Source: Pegea sp. RAD2-039
Lineage: Eukaryota; Chordata; Thaliacea; Salpida; Salpidae
Direction: 5' to 3'
Length of the DNA: 64,000 bases
NCBI GenBank assembly: GCA_034620365.1
Contig: JAQGEQ010000324.1
Location: forward strand, 1 to 64,000
The position numbers and the translations under genes were made by a program. Shown one piece after another: positions 12,501 to 21,869 of this stretch. Position 1 is the first letter of the stretch. Each line of letters starts with the position of its first letter. The notes under the pieces are model-generated. The model made no database searches and was not told the DNA's origin. It saw nothing but the letters and a program-made list of their open reading frames with translations.

Positions 12501-14453
12501 CAATTATTTAGAGTTTAGAACTTAGATTTAACATTACCTTCTTTTTGGTCTATAGGAAAAAGAAAATGAAACTAGACAGCTCAATCGTAAAATTGCTGCT
12601 TACAATTTGGGTATAGCAGAAGGAAAACGTGAAGAAAAATTTAAGCGACTCTCTGATTTTCAGGTCTAGTGTATTTTGTGATGATGCATCATGTGCTAAA
12701 TATGTTTTAACAGAAATCGTTCATGCTTCAAGATAGACCTTTGACCCCGTCTCAAAAATATAATCAACTCGAGTATGGAAAAGCACTCGAAACTCAAGTA
12801 AGTAGCTTTTAGATGTGTTTGATTTTACAAATATGATTTATTAATATCTTATAATATTGTATAATACTTGTCTGATAGCGTGGTAGAAATTATGATTTTT
12901 ATGTCGATTTGACATATTAAAATCGATCGTACTATAATCAGCGTTTATTAAAACCAGTTGAGTTAATTTAACTCGTTATAAATATATAAAAAAATACACT
13001 AATTGTTATGCAGACAAATATTGTGCTTGATGGTTCAGTTTGCCGAATATTGCTTTATAATATCGATTACAAACTTTATTATTCACTGAATATTAGTCTT
13101 GTAAATTACGATACTTTGAAATAGGTGAAGATTCGTAATGCCAAACAAACACGTCAATTACACGATAAAAAGTTTCAGGAAAAACTCGAACAAACCCAAT
13201 TATCAGAAGAGTAAGTGATTCTCTCTATATATCTGTTCACTTGCTGCATTAAAATACCTTGACTCGTTTCAACTAGCTTGCTGCTACTGAATGGTTCATT
13301 GTTTGTAAAAATAGTCTTAAATTATTTTAAAAAGTAATTTACTTAAATTAGGACGTCGTTTCAGACTAGCTATTCAGCGAGAACAATTTTTGAGAGCAAA
13401 AGCAGAGCAAGTCTCACAATATCAAAAAGCTTTGGATGCACAATTAAAGAGAAAGTCTTTGCCAATACCGTCTATGGAACCAGATAGTAAAGAAGCTATT
13501 TTTGGCAAGCATGATGCAACAAACCAAAAACTTTTAGAGAAGAAACAACGTGCTAAAGAGACTTTAAAGTAAGTTTTCTTAATTTTTTAGTTACTTTTGT
13601 TTGATATTGACTAAGCCCTATTTTTGAAATTGTAATATTTTAAAAATAGATCTCAACAAGAAATGGCAGCTGAAAAAAAGAAAAAGTCGATTATGGAACA
13701 TTTGAATAAAATTAAAGAAGAAAGTGAGGTCTTAAGAAGAACCAAAAAAGAGTTAGTTTGAAAAATTGTAAATAACCAGTTTACTGAATCACTATTATAA
13801 GATGTCAACTTGAAATAGATTGATAGCTGATAGAGCAGGTCATCACGAACGTAACTTATCTTTGAGAAAATCCCTGGAAGAAACCTGGAAGCAACATCAT
13901 GATAGAAAGCTGAAGAGACTAAGGGATGAACGTCAAGCTTTTAATACTCCAGGGCTATTGTTATTACAACAAACTGAAAATTATAAGTAAGTGTTCGGCT
14001 GAAGTTTGACCATGGGTTGAAAAAGTTATTCTACCAAACTAATTGGGGTAATTAGCATCTTGACTTAAAGTTTTCGACAAACAAGTTCAAACATACATCA
14101 AAATAACCTTCCCCATAAACTATTTTAAGCCTATCTAGTGCTCAAAAGGGATAAAAACTGAGCTGTTTTGTTTGGTGCTAAGTAAAGCACCAATGGTCCT
14201 GATAAACTAGTCTTTATATTATTTTTTTTTATATCCTGAACATCATCAATTTTATTACAACTATCGATAACAACTATACTAAATTTATTTAATTTAGTTC
14301 AGTTGATTCATAAATTGGCTTTTAGTAAATATCATTCACTTTATCATAAACTCTAGACGCTGTGGACAATGTCAGAGAAAAACTCACAATCAAGGAGAGA
14401 CAAATATTTGGAAAGAGTCTAGATACATCCCTGGCTCCAGGCTTCTCATTTAG
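6542..14453 (+). CDS. CCDC81: CCDC81-like protein (cilium/centrosome-associated)
   Basis: Orthologue of CCDC81, a protein of ciliated animals linked to the centrosome/cilium. Exons: 6542-6620, 7044-7262, 7405-7502, 8244-8402, 9152-9240, 9301-9356, 9410-9551, 11588-11640, 11927-12213, 12556-12663, 12714-12797, 13125-13210, 13365-13568, 13650-13751, 13819-13986, 14357-14453. Phases all agree: 676 residues, against about 650 in human. The N-terminus carries the two HU-like CCDC81 domains (IPNIGTFTFI, VVQRPVFILSEKL; then FLFKGIGLLHI). A Cys pattern C334-x4-C339-x8-C348-x2-C351 (GQELCYLCMQRA) follows, then a long charged coiled coil containing AAYNLGIAEG, ALDAQLKRK and EPDSKEAIFGK. The end (RCGQCQRKT...IPGSRLLI) matches the vertebrate C-terminus. 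An in-phase alternative first exon at 11089-11153 could give a form without HU domains. Confidence 0.93.
7870..8010 (+). mobile_element. 3' end of a LINE (family B) in CCDC81 intron 3
   Basis: The end of this stretch, with AGCCATGCGTTGAATAAA followed by a (AAATAAAT)-type tail, is similar to 26160-26200 (AGCCACGCATTAATTTAATA plus the same tail). The preceding 90 bases are also alignable by eye (AAATTGTGA..CTTA..ACCTTT). Both copies are on the plus strand. This is likely a short 5'-truncated LINE copy; it may extend back to about 7640. Confidence 0.4.
11089..11153 (+). CDS. CCDC81: possible alternative first exon of CCDC81
   Basis: An ATG opens a 21-codon reading frame (MENKFMRNDEPFD...) that ends in phase 2 at a GT donor after CTTCCAAG. 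Joined to the exon at 11588 it keeps the CCDC81 frame. No acceptor AG fits upstream, so it can only be a first exon. A short isoform starting here would lack both HU-like domains and keep the Cys motif and coiled coil. It could also be chance; there is no transcript evidence. Confidence 0.33.
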
Positions 14454-14940
14454 CTTTAGCTACCTATAACCTCGCTAATATATATTTTAAGCTATCTAAA
14501 CAACTGTGTTAGTCATTTGTTGTATTTGCTTGTAGATAAACTAGATAATTTATTGGCTAGTGTATGTCACTGCGATTTATATGTAGATTGTAAAAGTTAA
14601 ATCAAAGTATTTGTAATCTTATATATGTACATGTACTAATGTTTATTTGAAAAACTGCAGCTTTTGATGTATTTGAAAAAATATAAAAACTTTTTGTTAT
14701 AGTTTGATGTTTAAATTGGTAAATAATCAGAAGATTACTTGATTAAAAACATTTTTGTCGATAATTTTTATTGCTCATTACTAGATATTCACAGAACTGT
14801 TTTTAGCAAACAAATTATTAAAGAAAAGTTCGATAAAATTTCTTATAGATTATGATATTTATTTTGCAAACCTTCAGTCAAGTATATTTGACAAAAAAGT
14901 TGATAAGTCTCTAAGATCAAGAAGATGAGCTTTAGAATAA
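14454..14940. other. convergent 3' spacer between CCDC81 and PGAM5-like gene 1
   Basis: AT-rich spacer between two converging genes, holding their 3' untranslated regions. I see nothing else in it. Confidence 0.5.
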
Positions 14941-15639
14941 TTAATAATCTAGCCAATTACTTTTGAGTGTATCAGCAAAAGTATTCAACTTCACCCGTCC
15001 TTCTTTATCAACAACGAGCCAAGTCACTGAATCACTAATTGATTCAAGATAATCTGCGCATTCGTCGGGTAATTGTAGAATTTTTTGCACAATAAAAGAA
15101 ATGGTTTTTTGAGAGCAAAAATATATTTCTTTTTCATCTCTATCACCTGTATTTCGACAAATATGCTCAGTGAAAAAATTGTTCAGAGCTGCTCTATTTA
15201 TCATGACTTGGTCATAAAGAAGCGGTTTTGTAAATCTAAAGTCTCCACTGCCAAGATTTGTTTCAACAACTGGGTTAGTTAGGTCATCATGTCTAACAGT
15301 GTTTACCAATCTTTCATCACATACCATCAACTTTGTAAAATTAGAAAAATTTAATCCATAAGACGTAGTCAATAAATGGGAAACATCGCTTATATTCTTG
15401 CTAAAAGGTGTAGAAACTAGAAAAATATCTTTCCTTGCTTGATTGGCACCAGTATCTTCTAGATAATCCCAGTTATTGTTCCAATTATCTTCAGTTGATG
15501 CGTAGTTATTGTTCATTATGTCCAATCTTGCGTATACTTTAGTTGGAATTCTGATTATTCTCTTTAAATCAGTCTTTTGCATCACTGCAATAGATGCACA
15601 AACCAAAGTAACTTTTGAAATTTTTACTAATAGGCTCAT
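14941..15639 (-). CDS. PGAM5-like pseudo-phosphatase 1 (catalytic His lost)
   Basis: Intronless 232-residue protein related to PGAM5, the mitochondrial membrane-anchored Ser/Thr phosphatase of the histidine-phosphatase (phosphoglycerate mutase) superfamily. A hydrophobic N-terminal stretch (about residues 3-20) could be the membrane anchor. WNNNWD at 53-58 matches the WDxNWD multimerisation motif of PGAM5. The first core strand reads DIFLVST (71-77), where PGAM5 has an Arg-His pair: S76/T77 stand in for it. The second catalytic site, FCSQK, has S176 in place of the second His. The C-terminal block EGRVKLNTFADT resembles GRVALRTLGDT. Lying first in a three-gene same-strand array, it is probably catalytically dead; a scaffold or regulatory role is inference. 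Start chosen at the first Met of the open frame, directly before the hydrophobic stretch. Confidence 0.72.
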   Translation of the reverse strand: MSLLVKISKVTLVCASIAVMQKTDLKRIIRIPTKVYARLDIMNNNYASTEDNWNNNWDYLEDTGANQARKDIFLVSTPFSKNISDVSHLLTTSYGLNFSNFTKLMVCDERLVNTVRHDDLTNPVVETNLGSGDFRFTKPLLYDQVMINRAALNNFFTEHICRNTGDRDEKEIYFCSQKTISFIVQKILQLPDECADYLESISDSVTWLVVDKEGRVKLNTFADTLKSNWLDY

Positions 15640-16111
15640 TTTAGTTATTTCCTGAATTTAAAATACGATATAAGTTTAGATGTACTACTTAAACATAAAA
15701 AAGCAGCAAACAGCTATTTTAAGTAAATTAAATGAATTATAGTAGAGTTGAAATAAACAAAAAACGAAAATTGTTGGGATTTAAAGTATATGAACAATTT
15801 TAAACAGTTATTAGCTAAGCCAGTTCATTTAGATTGCACATTAATATGATGCAGATAAATCGTGAATAAAAATTTGGTGATGATTTTTCTTTTGTTGATA
15901 CTTAGAATATAACTAAAAAAATAGTCACAGAAAATTTCTCGTTGGAATAACAAAAAAACAAGACACCTCTAATTTTCCAGTTGAATTCACAGTGATCTTA
16001 AAATATTCAAAAAAATGGCAGTTGAAATAAAAACTTCTTATAAAAACTTTTTTACTACAGCAAAGTCAGCTTTTCAGTAAACTTTATAAAAATTAAAAAG
16101 GTAATTTTACT
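15640..16111. other. spacer between PGAM5-like genes 1 and 2
   Basis: About 470 bases of AT-rich sequence. It should contain the promoter of gene 1 and the 3' end of gene 2. No other feature is visible. Confidence 0.5.
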
Positions 16112-16783
16112 CTAAGAGCAAGCATGCAAAAAAGCATCACTATTAAACATCTTAAGCTGAGGAACATTATCCTTGGTTACAGTGATCCATGTCATACCAC
16201 ATCCTGAACTGTCTAAATAATTACATCTTTCAGGGGGGGCTTTTAAAGTACGCATGACAATATATGAGATAATTTTGGAGCTACATATAAAAAGCTCAAA
16301 GTCTTTTCCACCTTTTAGAATAAGTTCAACTTCAGATTGAATCCTTGAAATGTCTTTGCTTATATCTTTACTTTTAGAGTAACTTTGAGGTATAGTATTT
16401 TGGTCTACTACTCCATCTTTTAAACCTTCTCTTACGACCACTTCCATGCTTTGTTCTGGGTTTTCGTCTAAAAATTGTCTGTTTATAATTTTCCAGGTTT
16501 GCTGGGCAGTTCGTGAGCTTGATATGTTAGCTTGATCTATCGCATTTGTAACATTTTTATCAAGTAGGTAGTTAGCAACAGCTTTTGCTTGATTAATTCC
16601 AATATCATCTAAATTTCCTCTAGAGTTAGACGCCCCATTACTAATAAAAATTAAATTTCGAACTCGAGAATTTTTGCTTTTTTCGGCGTGAACTTTTTGG
16701 TGCTTTTTTATCAAGCAAAGTCCACAAGTCGAAAAAACGACCATTTTGGATACTAAACTCATTTTGAATGCTGCAAGACTCAC
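16112..16783 (-). CDS. PGAM5-like pseudo-phosphatase 2 (catalytic His lost)
   Basis: Intronless, 223 residues, second member of the array. Residues 10-25 are hydrophobic and may anchor the protein. The core starts RNLIFISNG (42-50): S48-N49 replace the Arg-His of active PGAM5. It keeps the helix LDDIGINQAKAVANYLL, equivalent to the LTxxGxxQA helix of the family, better than its two neighbours do, and ISSSRTAQQT resembles the SSMTRAIET segment. The second catalytic His is replaced by S168 (FICSSKIISYIV), in a block otherwise very like PGAM5 (FICHANVIRYIV). The WxxxW motif is not present. Divergence from its neighbours is high, so the duplication is not recent, yet the frame is intact, which argues for a selected function. 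Confidence 0.72.
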   Translation of the reverse strand: MSLAAFKMSLVSKMVVFSTCGLCLIKKHQKVHAEKSKNSRVRNLIFISNGASNSRGNLDDIGINQAKAVANYLLDKNVTNAIDQANISSSRTAQQTWKIINRQFLDENPEQSMEVVVREGLKDGVVDQNTIPQSYSKSKDISKDISRIQSEVELILKGGKDFELFICSSKIISYIVMRTLKAPPERCNYLDSSGCGMTWITVTKDNVPQLKMFNSDAFLHACS

Positions 16784-17031
16784 AAAAAATTACACTGGCC
16801 TTCAAAAAACAAAACAGCATTACTTTTAAGATTGAGATAAGAATAGACTATAAAAAGTAATCTATCAACTTTAACATTTATGAATTAAGACATATAATTT
16901 GAAACCACAAATAAATTTTCGAAATAAAATATTTTAAAATAGAATTAAAATAGATGAAGATAGAATCAATCATAAGACGCTCATGAAACAAATTATACAG
17001 ATAATAAAATAAGAAAATATTGACTTTTAGT

Positions 17032-17772
17032 TTATTGAAATGTTTTATCTCCAATTGAACTTACTGCAACTGTCCCATCTTTAAAAGTACTCAAAGTAGT
17101 AATGCTACAATCTCCTATAGTTAAATTTTTATAAGAAGAGGTTGGTATTTGCAATAATTTGCAGAGAAAATAGGATATTAATTTATAATCACATACAATC
17201 AAAAAGTATTTATTTGTGTTTTGATTAAATTCAGGTTTCTTGAAAATATCTACAAACGCATGTTCAGCCTTAGCATGGCCAATTATAGAACTTTTATCTA
17301 CAAGTTCACACTGTTCTTCTTCAAGTTGTTTTGCTTCTGAAGGACTAATAATAGGATGTTGAACATCTAAGTATGTACACGGGATACACTTAATTCTATC
17401 AGTAAAGTTGCTGTTCAGTTCTCGCACCGTAAATAATGATGTACAGTCTGAACTTGCAACAAAACTATGAATTTTTTTATCTATATCTTTACTTTTCAAA
17501 TATTTTCCTATATTAGCTATTGCAGTTTTTCTTTCTGGTTTTATCGAAAGCTTTCCACTACCCTTACATACTACGGTTTCAGCTGTGCTAATCAAAATGT
17601 ATTTGTTACAACAATTTGAACCATTTTCACGAGGTGAAGATCCATTCCAACTGAGATCGAATTCTGCAAACGCTTTTTGAGGTTTTAAAAAATTGTGAAA
17701 ATCAAAATACTTGCTGAAAACACCTAAGCCGCCAGCGGTAGCAAACGCTGCAGTTCTTATAAGAAGTCTCAT
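17032..17772 (-). CDS. PGAM5-like pseudo-phosphatase 3 (catalytic His lost)
   Basis: Intronless, 246 residues, third member of the array, 248 bases upstream of gene 2. The N-terminus (TAAFATAGGLGVFS, residues 7-20) resembles the small hydrophobic anchor of PGAM5. In YILISTAET, S62-T63 replace the catalytic Arg-His, and in LIVCDYKLISYFL, D195 replaces the second His. The end, NLTIGDCSITTL and GTVAVSSIGDKTF, aligns well with LSLNNGSITHL and GRVALRTLGDTGF of PGAM5. The family assignment comes from these blocks; the middle is poorly conserved. Only one Trp (W42) remains near the multimerisation site. Mitochondrial or other membrane location is inferred from the family. Confidence 0.7.
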   Translation of the reverse strand: MRLLIRTAAFATAGGLGVFSKYFDFHNFLKPQKAFAEFDLSWNGSSPRENGSNCCNKYILISTAETVVCKGSGKLSIKPERKTAIANIGKYLKSKDIDKKIHSFVASSDCTSLFTVRELNSNFTDRIKCIPCTYLDVQHPIISPSEAKQLEEEQCELVDKSSIIGHAKAEHAFVDIFKKPEFNQNTNKYFLIVCDYKLISYFLCKLLQIPTSSYKNLTIGDCSITTLSTFKDGTVAVSSIGDKTFQ

Positions 17773-18849
17773 TACAAATTAAGCAGTTTTCTTATAAATA
17801 GTTTTGCCTAAGTACACTGTATGTTAACATTTGAAATTTTAATAATTAATTGAACCAAGCTTATTATTGAATCAGTTACAAGCTAAAAAAGGTTTAAAAA
17901 TAATCAAATAAAGCTATAGTACATATATTTCTTATGATTAACTGTATAAATAGATTAACCAGTTAGATATTTAATTTAGCCAGATAAAGTAGACTTCTTA
18001 CTTATAAAGCTAAACTTTGAATGTAAATGTAACTTCTTACAGAAACTAGTGAAATAACGAGGTTAAGCAAAAATACAGATTAAAATTAGTAAAAATATTT
18101 TACAAAAAAAATTAGTATGATTTTAGAACAATTTTTAATTAATAAAGGTAATAAGCTTGTATCTATTATGTGTAAGAAATTGAGTAGAAATTTCAGACGA
18201 AAAATTAAGTTTTTTTTAAATGATAGCGATAAATAAAACCAAGATTAGGAAATACAATTTACATCTAGTATTAGTTAAAACTAATAATTTATTTGAGCTA
18301 CACTAAAACTTTTTAAGGAAGTAATAATCGTGTCTTTGATAACAGTTCCAAATAGAAAAATTAAACTGTTTATTAGCTACTGAACATAATGATAAACCAA
18401 TTAAACAATATTGATTAGAAGTTAGCTTATGAAACCACAAATTTAATTAAATTAAAGATAAGATTAATGATAGGTTCATTTCTTACAAAACTGTTTTCAA
18501 AACAAGTTTTGTTGATAAGTTTGGTTTTGATTTATGATGTAATAATTAGTAAACATTTTGGCTTCTCTTATTAAAAAATGAATTTATAGGCATCGTATTT
18601 ACAAAAATAACAGTTAAACTTATTAAACATCTATAAATCAAAAATAAGAATTAAAATTTATACATGAGTACTAAAAATTACAATGCCCTAACATTAAAAT
18701 AACTTACAATGTTAGTCTAACAATTAATGAAAAAGTTAAAGGTTTTCACGAGACATCAAAATAACTAGAAGAGAGTACTTTAAGTTTTTTAGGTAAAAGG
18801 TTAAAAAAGAGTTTAGATTAAAATTAAGATAGAAAAGACAATGATAAGG
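17773..18849. other. AT-rich intergenic region
   Basis: No gene seen. It lies upstream of the PGAM5-like array and may hold the promoter of gene 3. A LINE copy begins near its right end. Confidence 0.5.
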
Positions 18850-19845
18850 CAAAAGTCTTAGGGCTCACAATCCAGCCCATAAAGTCTGAACTTACAATTT
18901 TCTCCCGTAAACCAGTTGCAAATTTCTTTAAAAATATTCCATCAATGGATTTATTATTCCACAAATATCTTCATTCCTAGATGTAGCATTATCTTATAAT
19001 CTGACTTAAAATAACACATTAATGTTTCCAAAACCTTTGCAAAATGAATCTTTTTTGTCTACCTTATTATAAAAACCTAAAATTCTAAGGATCAATACTT
19101 CTTTATCAACCCCTAAAAATTATGCGTGCGTCCAATTCTTGAATGCAATGTCAGTGCATAGATGCCATATCAAGTTGGTGATATCAAAAAAATCGAATCT
19201 GTTCAGTCAATATTTACGAGGTTAGTATGCAGGAAACTTAGTTTTAAATACGATAATTATGAACATCATCTCAGCTTCTTAAATTTGAACACTTTGTAAA
19301 TTCGACGGATTAAATACGACTTAATTCTTATTTATGATATTATCCCCATTTTTTCTACCTTTAATTCGATATTTTCTTTTCCATTAGTCTTTCTCTCAAG
19401 TTATATCAGCTCAGACGACACACATTACATCTTAATAAGCCAATGTCACCAGGTAAATTTCTAAAGCATTTTTAAAGCAAATTGTTTCTCATACCGCACA
19501 ATTAATATTTGGAACCAGCTACCATCAGACATTGTCATGTCGGAGTCGCTCGCGTTGTTCAAACAGAAGTTGAACCGTTATAATATTGCCAACATTGTTA
19601 TTTCTAAACTGTGATTTTCCTTTTTTTTTATTATTAACATTCCATGTAATTGTTCACTGTTATATGTTTTAGGGACCAATGAAATGCCATGTATTACATC
19701 TTTTGCTTTCTATATTTCTAACTTTATAAATATACTTTATCATTTCTAAAAATAGGTATTATTTTTGCGAATGTGTGTTAGCAAGAGATGCTCTCTTCAG
19801 GCACCCTCGTTCACCTTTATTGTAATAAAAAACAAATAAATGAAT
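18850..19845 (+). mobile_element. 5'-truncated LINE copy (family A)
   Basis: Plus-strand copy of the element at 28310-30960 (minus). It begins around the segment just after the YADD box of the reverse transcriptase and runs to the 3' tail. Shared stretches include CGTAAACCAGTTGCAAATT, GTCTACCTTATTATAAAAAC, CAGTGCATAGATGCCATATC and AGTATGCAGGAAACTTA. Many indels break the frame. The 3' end keeps the hairpin (GCAAGAGATGC...GCACCCTCGTTC at about 19780-19812) and ends with ATTGTAATAAAAAACAAATAAAT. Confidence 0.85.
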
Positions 19846-20177
19846 TACTAATCTTAAATATTTTTGTGAGTTTTGTCTTATTTTATACATTATGAATATA
19901 AATTTGAAAGTAAAACGAAAACTTTCAGCTGTGTTCGAGAGAAAAAATTTTGGTATCATCTAAAATGTTACATATGGATTATAGAAATATTTATAATTTC
20001 TGATAAACTGGTTAGTTTGATGTTTTTTTGCTTAATATAATACAATTTAATATAATAAATGAATAGACAATGAATAGGTAAAATTGCTTTAAGAAATAAA
20101 AGTGGAAAATTTTTTGTTTATTATTGTTTCTAGTTTGAATATTTATCTTTAAAGTATAGTTTGTTTGAATAATTGAA
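19846..20177. other. short AT-rich spacer
   Basis: Region between the LINE tail and the kinase stop codon. Nothing but A/T-rich sequence is visible; it likely includes the kinase 3' untranslated region. Confidence 0.4.
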
Positions 20178-21229
20178 TTATATTGCGATTTCGCTCGTCG
20201 TTGAGGTTATTTCTTTGATTTTTAACCAGTCTTTTTCCAAAAGCTGACTAGTAGTAGGGCGATCTATACTTTTAACTCTTAGTATACTATTCAAAATTAC
20301 TTTGGCATCATCACAGACAGAAGATTTGTTGGGATAACGTAGAGGCTTTTTCTGGTCCTGGGAAAGACTTGAAACACTGAGATCTCGAAAAGGCATAATT
20401 GCTGTTAACATTATAAATAAAATTACTCCAATGCTCCATATATCTGCACTGATTCCTATATATGGTCTGCCCTGCTCATTCAAAACAAAATATTTTCCAT
20501 ATAGATTATAAAACATATATATTTTACGTATAAGTAAAAAAATTATTAAAATGAGCATTGTTACAACCCGTAGTATAATTGAACTAGCTTTTGTGGCAAC
20601 TTTTTGTTTTATTTTAAGCTATTAACAGTTAAAGCTACTTTTAAGCATTTTTCACTTACTTTTATTATTTCTGGAGCTGCATAAGCCATACTTCCACAGA
20701 AAGTTTTACTCAAATCACAATTATACATTCTTCTAGCAAAACCAAAATCTGCAATTTTCAGTGTATTTGCTTGGTTGAGTAATATGTTTTCACATTTCAA
20801 ATCTCTGTGAACAATATTCATTTCATGGATATATTGTAAGCCCTCTACTATTTGTCTAAACATTTTCGCACATTTTTGGCCTTTGACTGGACCTCGGCAA
20901 CGAATAAATTGTAATAGATCTCCATGTGCTGCATACTCTAAGATCAAATAAATCTTTTTTTGCCCATGAAAAATATCCAAGGTTCTTATAACATTATCAT
21001 GATCTAAATCTTTTACTACTGCTAGTTCTCTGGGTAGAAATTTTTCCTTAAAATCTTTTGGAATGTCAACAGAATTTATTATTTTTACAGCAACTTGTTT
21101 ACTTGTTTCTTTTCCAGGCTGTTTCCAAATAGCACTTTTTACTGTTGCATAACTTCCAAACCCTAATTTGGCACCAATTTCATACCCTCGTTGTTTTAGT
21201 TCGTTTGATTCACTACTTAAACTGTGCAT
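20178..21229 (-). CDS. testis-specific serine kinase (TSSK)-like protein kinase
   Basis: Two exons: 21229-20660 and 20471-20178, phase 0 junction, 287 residues. Complete Ser/Thr kinase domain: glycine loop GFGSYATV (23-30), VAVKI with catalytic K49, E68, HRDLKCEN (141-148), DFGFAR (161-166), activation segment SKTFCGSMAYAAPE (T176), then ADIWSIGVILFI in exon 2. HRDLKCEN and SKTFCGS.AYAAPE are typical of the TSSK branch of the CAMK group, which phosphorylates sperm and late-spermatid proteins in vertebrates. The length fits the short TSSK1/2/3/6 type. All catalytic residues are present, so it should be active. It is transcribed away from the lectin-like gene starting at 21870, with 640 bases between the start codons. 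Confidence 0.88.
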
Positions 21230-21869
21230 TATAACTTATAATAATTGTATCTTATATTTTTTTGCAAAACCTACCTTCGGAACCTAAGTATCCCTTTTCT
21301 CAGTACATATGATGTCATAATCACATGATTTATTTATAACTCAAGTCAAATGAGTACGTTGAAAATTATCTTGTTATTCGAAAACAAAAACATAAGATAT
21401 TTTCAATGATTTTAATGACTGAACTATATTAAATCTATATTTTTCTCTTTCGCACTTTTAGTTTAAGAAGTTGTTATTGCATTTAAAGTATAATATAGTT
21501 TGTTTACTGTTGTGATCTTATTTAAGTTTCATAAAATCTACTTTTTATAAATACACAAGTCATAGTTTACCAGAAGACGTCATCTTTCAATCAGTTATTG
21601 AACTCTTTAATATTTGATACACAAAGCTTACAGTGAGCTTTTTCAGTCTCCAAGAAATAGTTAAGAAATTTATTTGAAATAAACTCAGACTTAAATAGCA
21701 CCTGAAAAAACTGTTGAAAGCGGAAATTGAAATTTTTTATCAATATCTTGAACTTATTTTTACGTCAGCTCATAGTGTTTTGAAATTGTAACACGTCATC
21801 GATATTTGTGAAACATAATAACTAGTTTGAAGATTTTTATTGTACAAACGCAGAATAGATTATTTTTTA
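21230..21869. other. divergent promoter region, TSSK kinase / lectin-TSP1 gene
   Basis: 640 bases between two start codons facing away from each other; it must hold both 5' untranslated regions and may be a shared promoter. No specific motif can be called with confidence. Confidence 0.45.
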
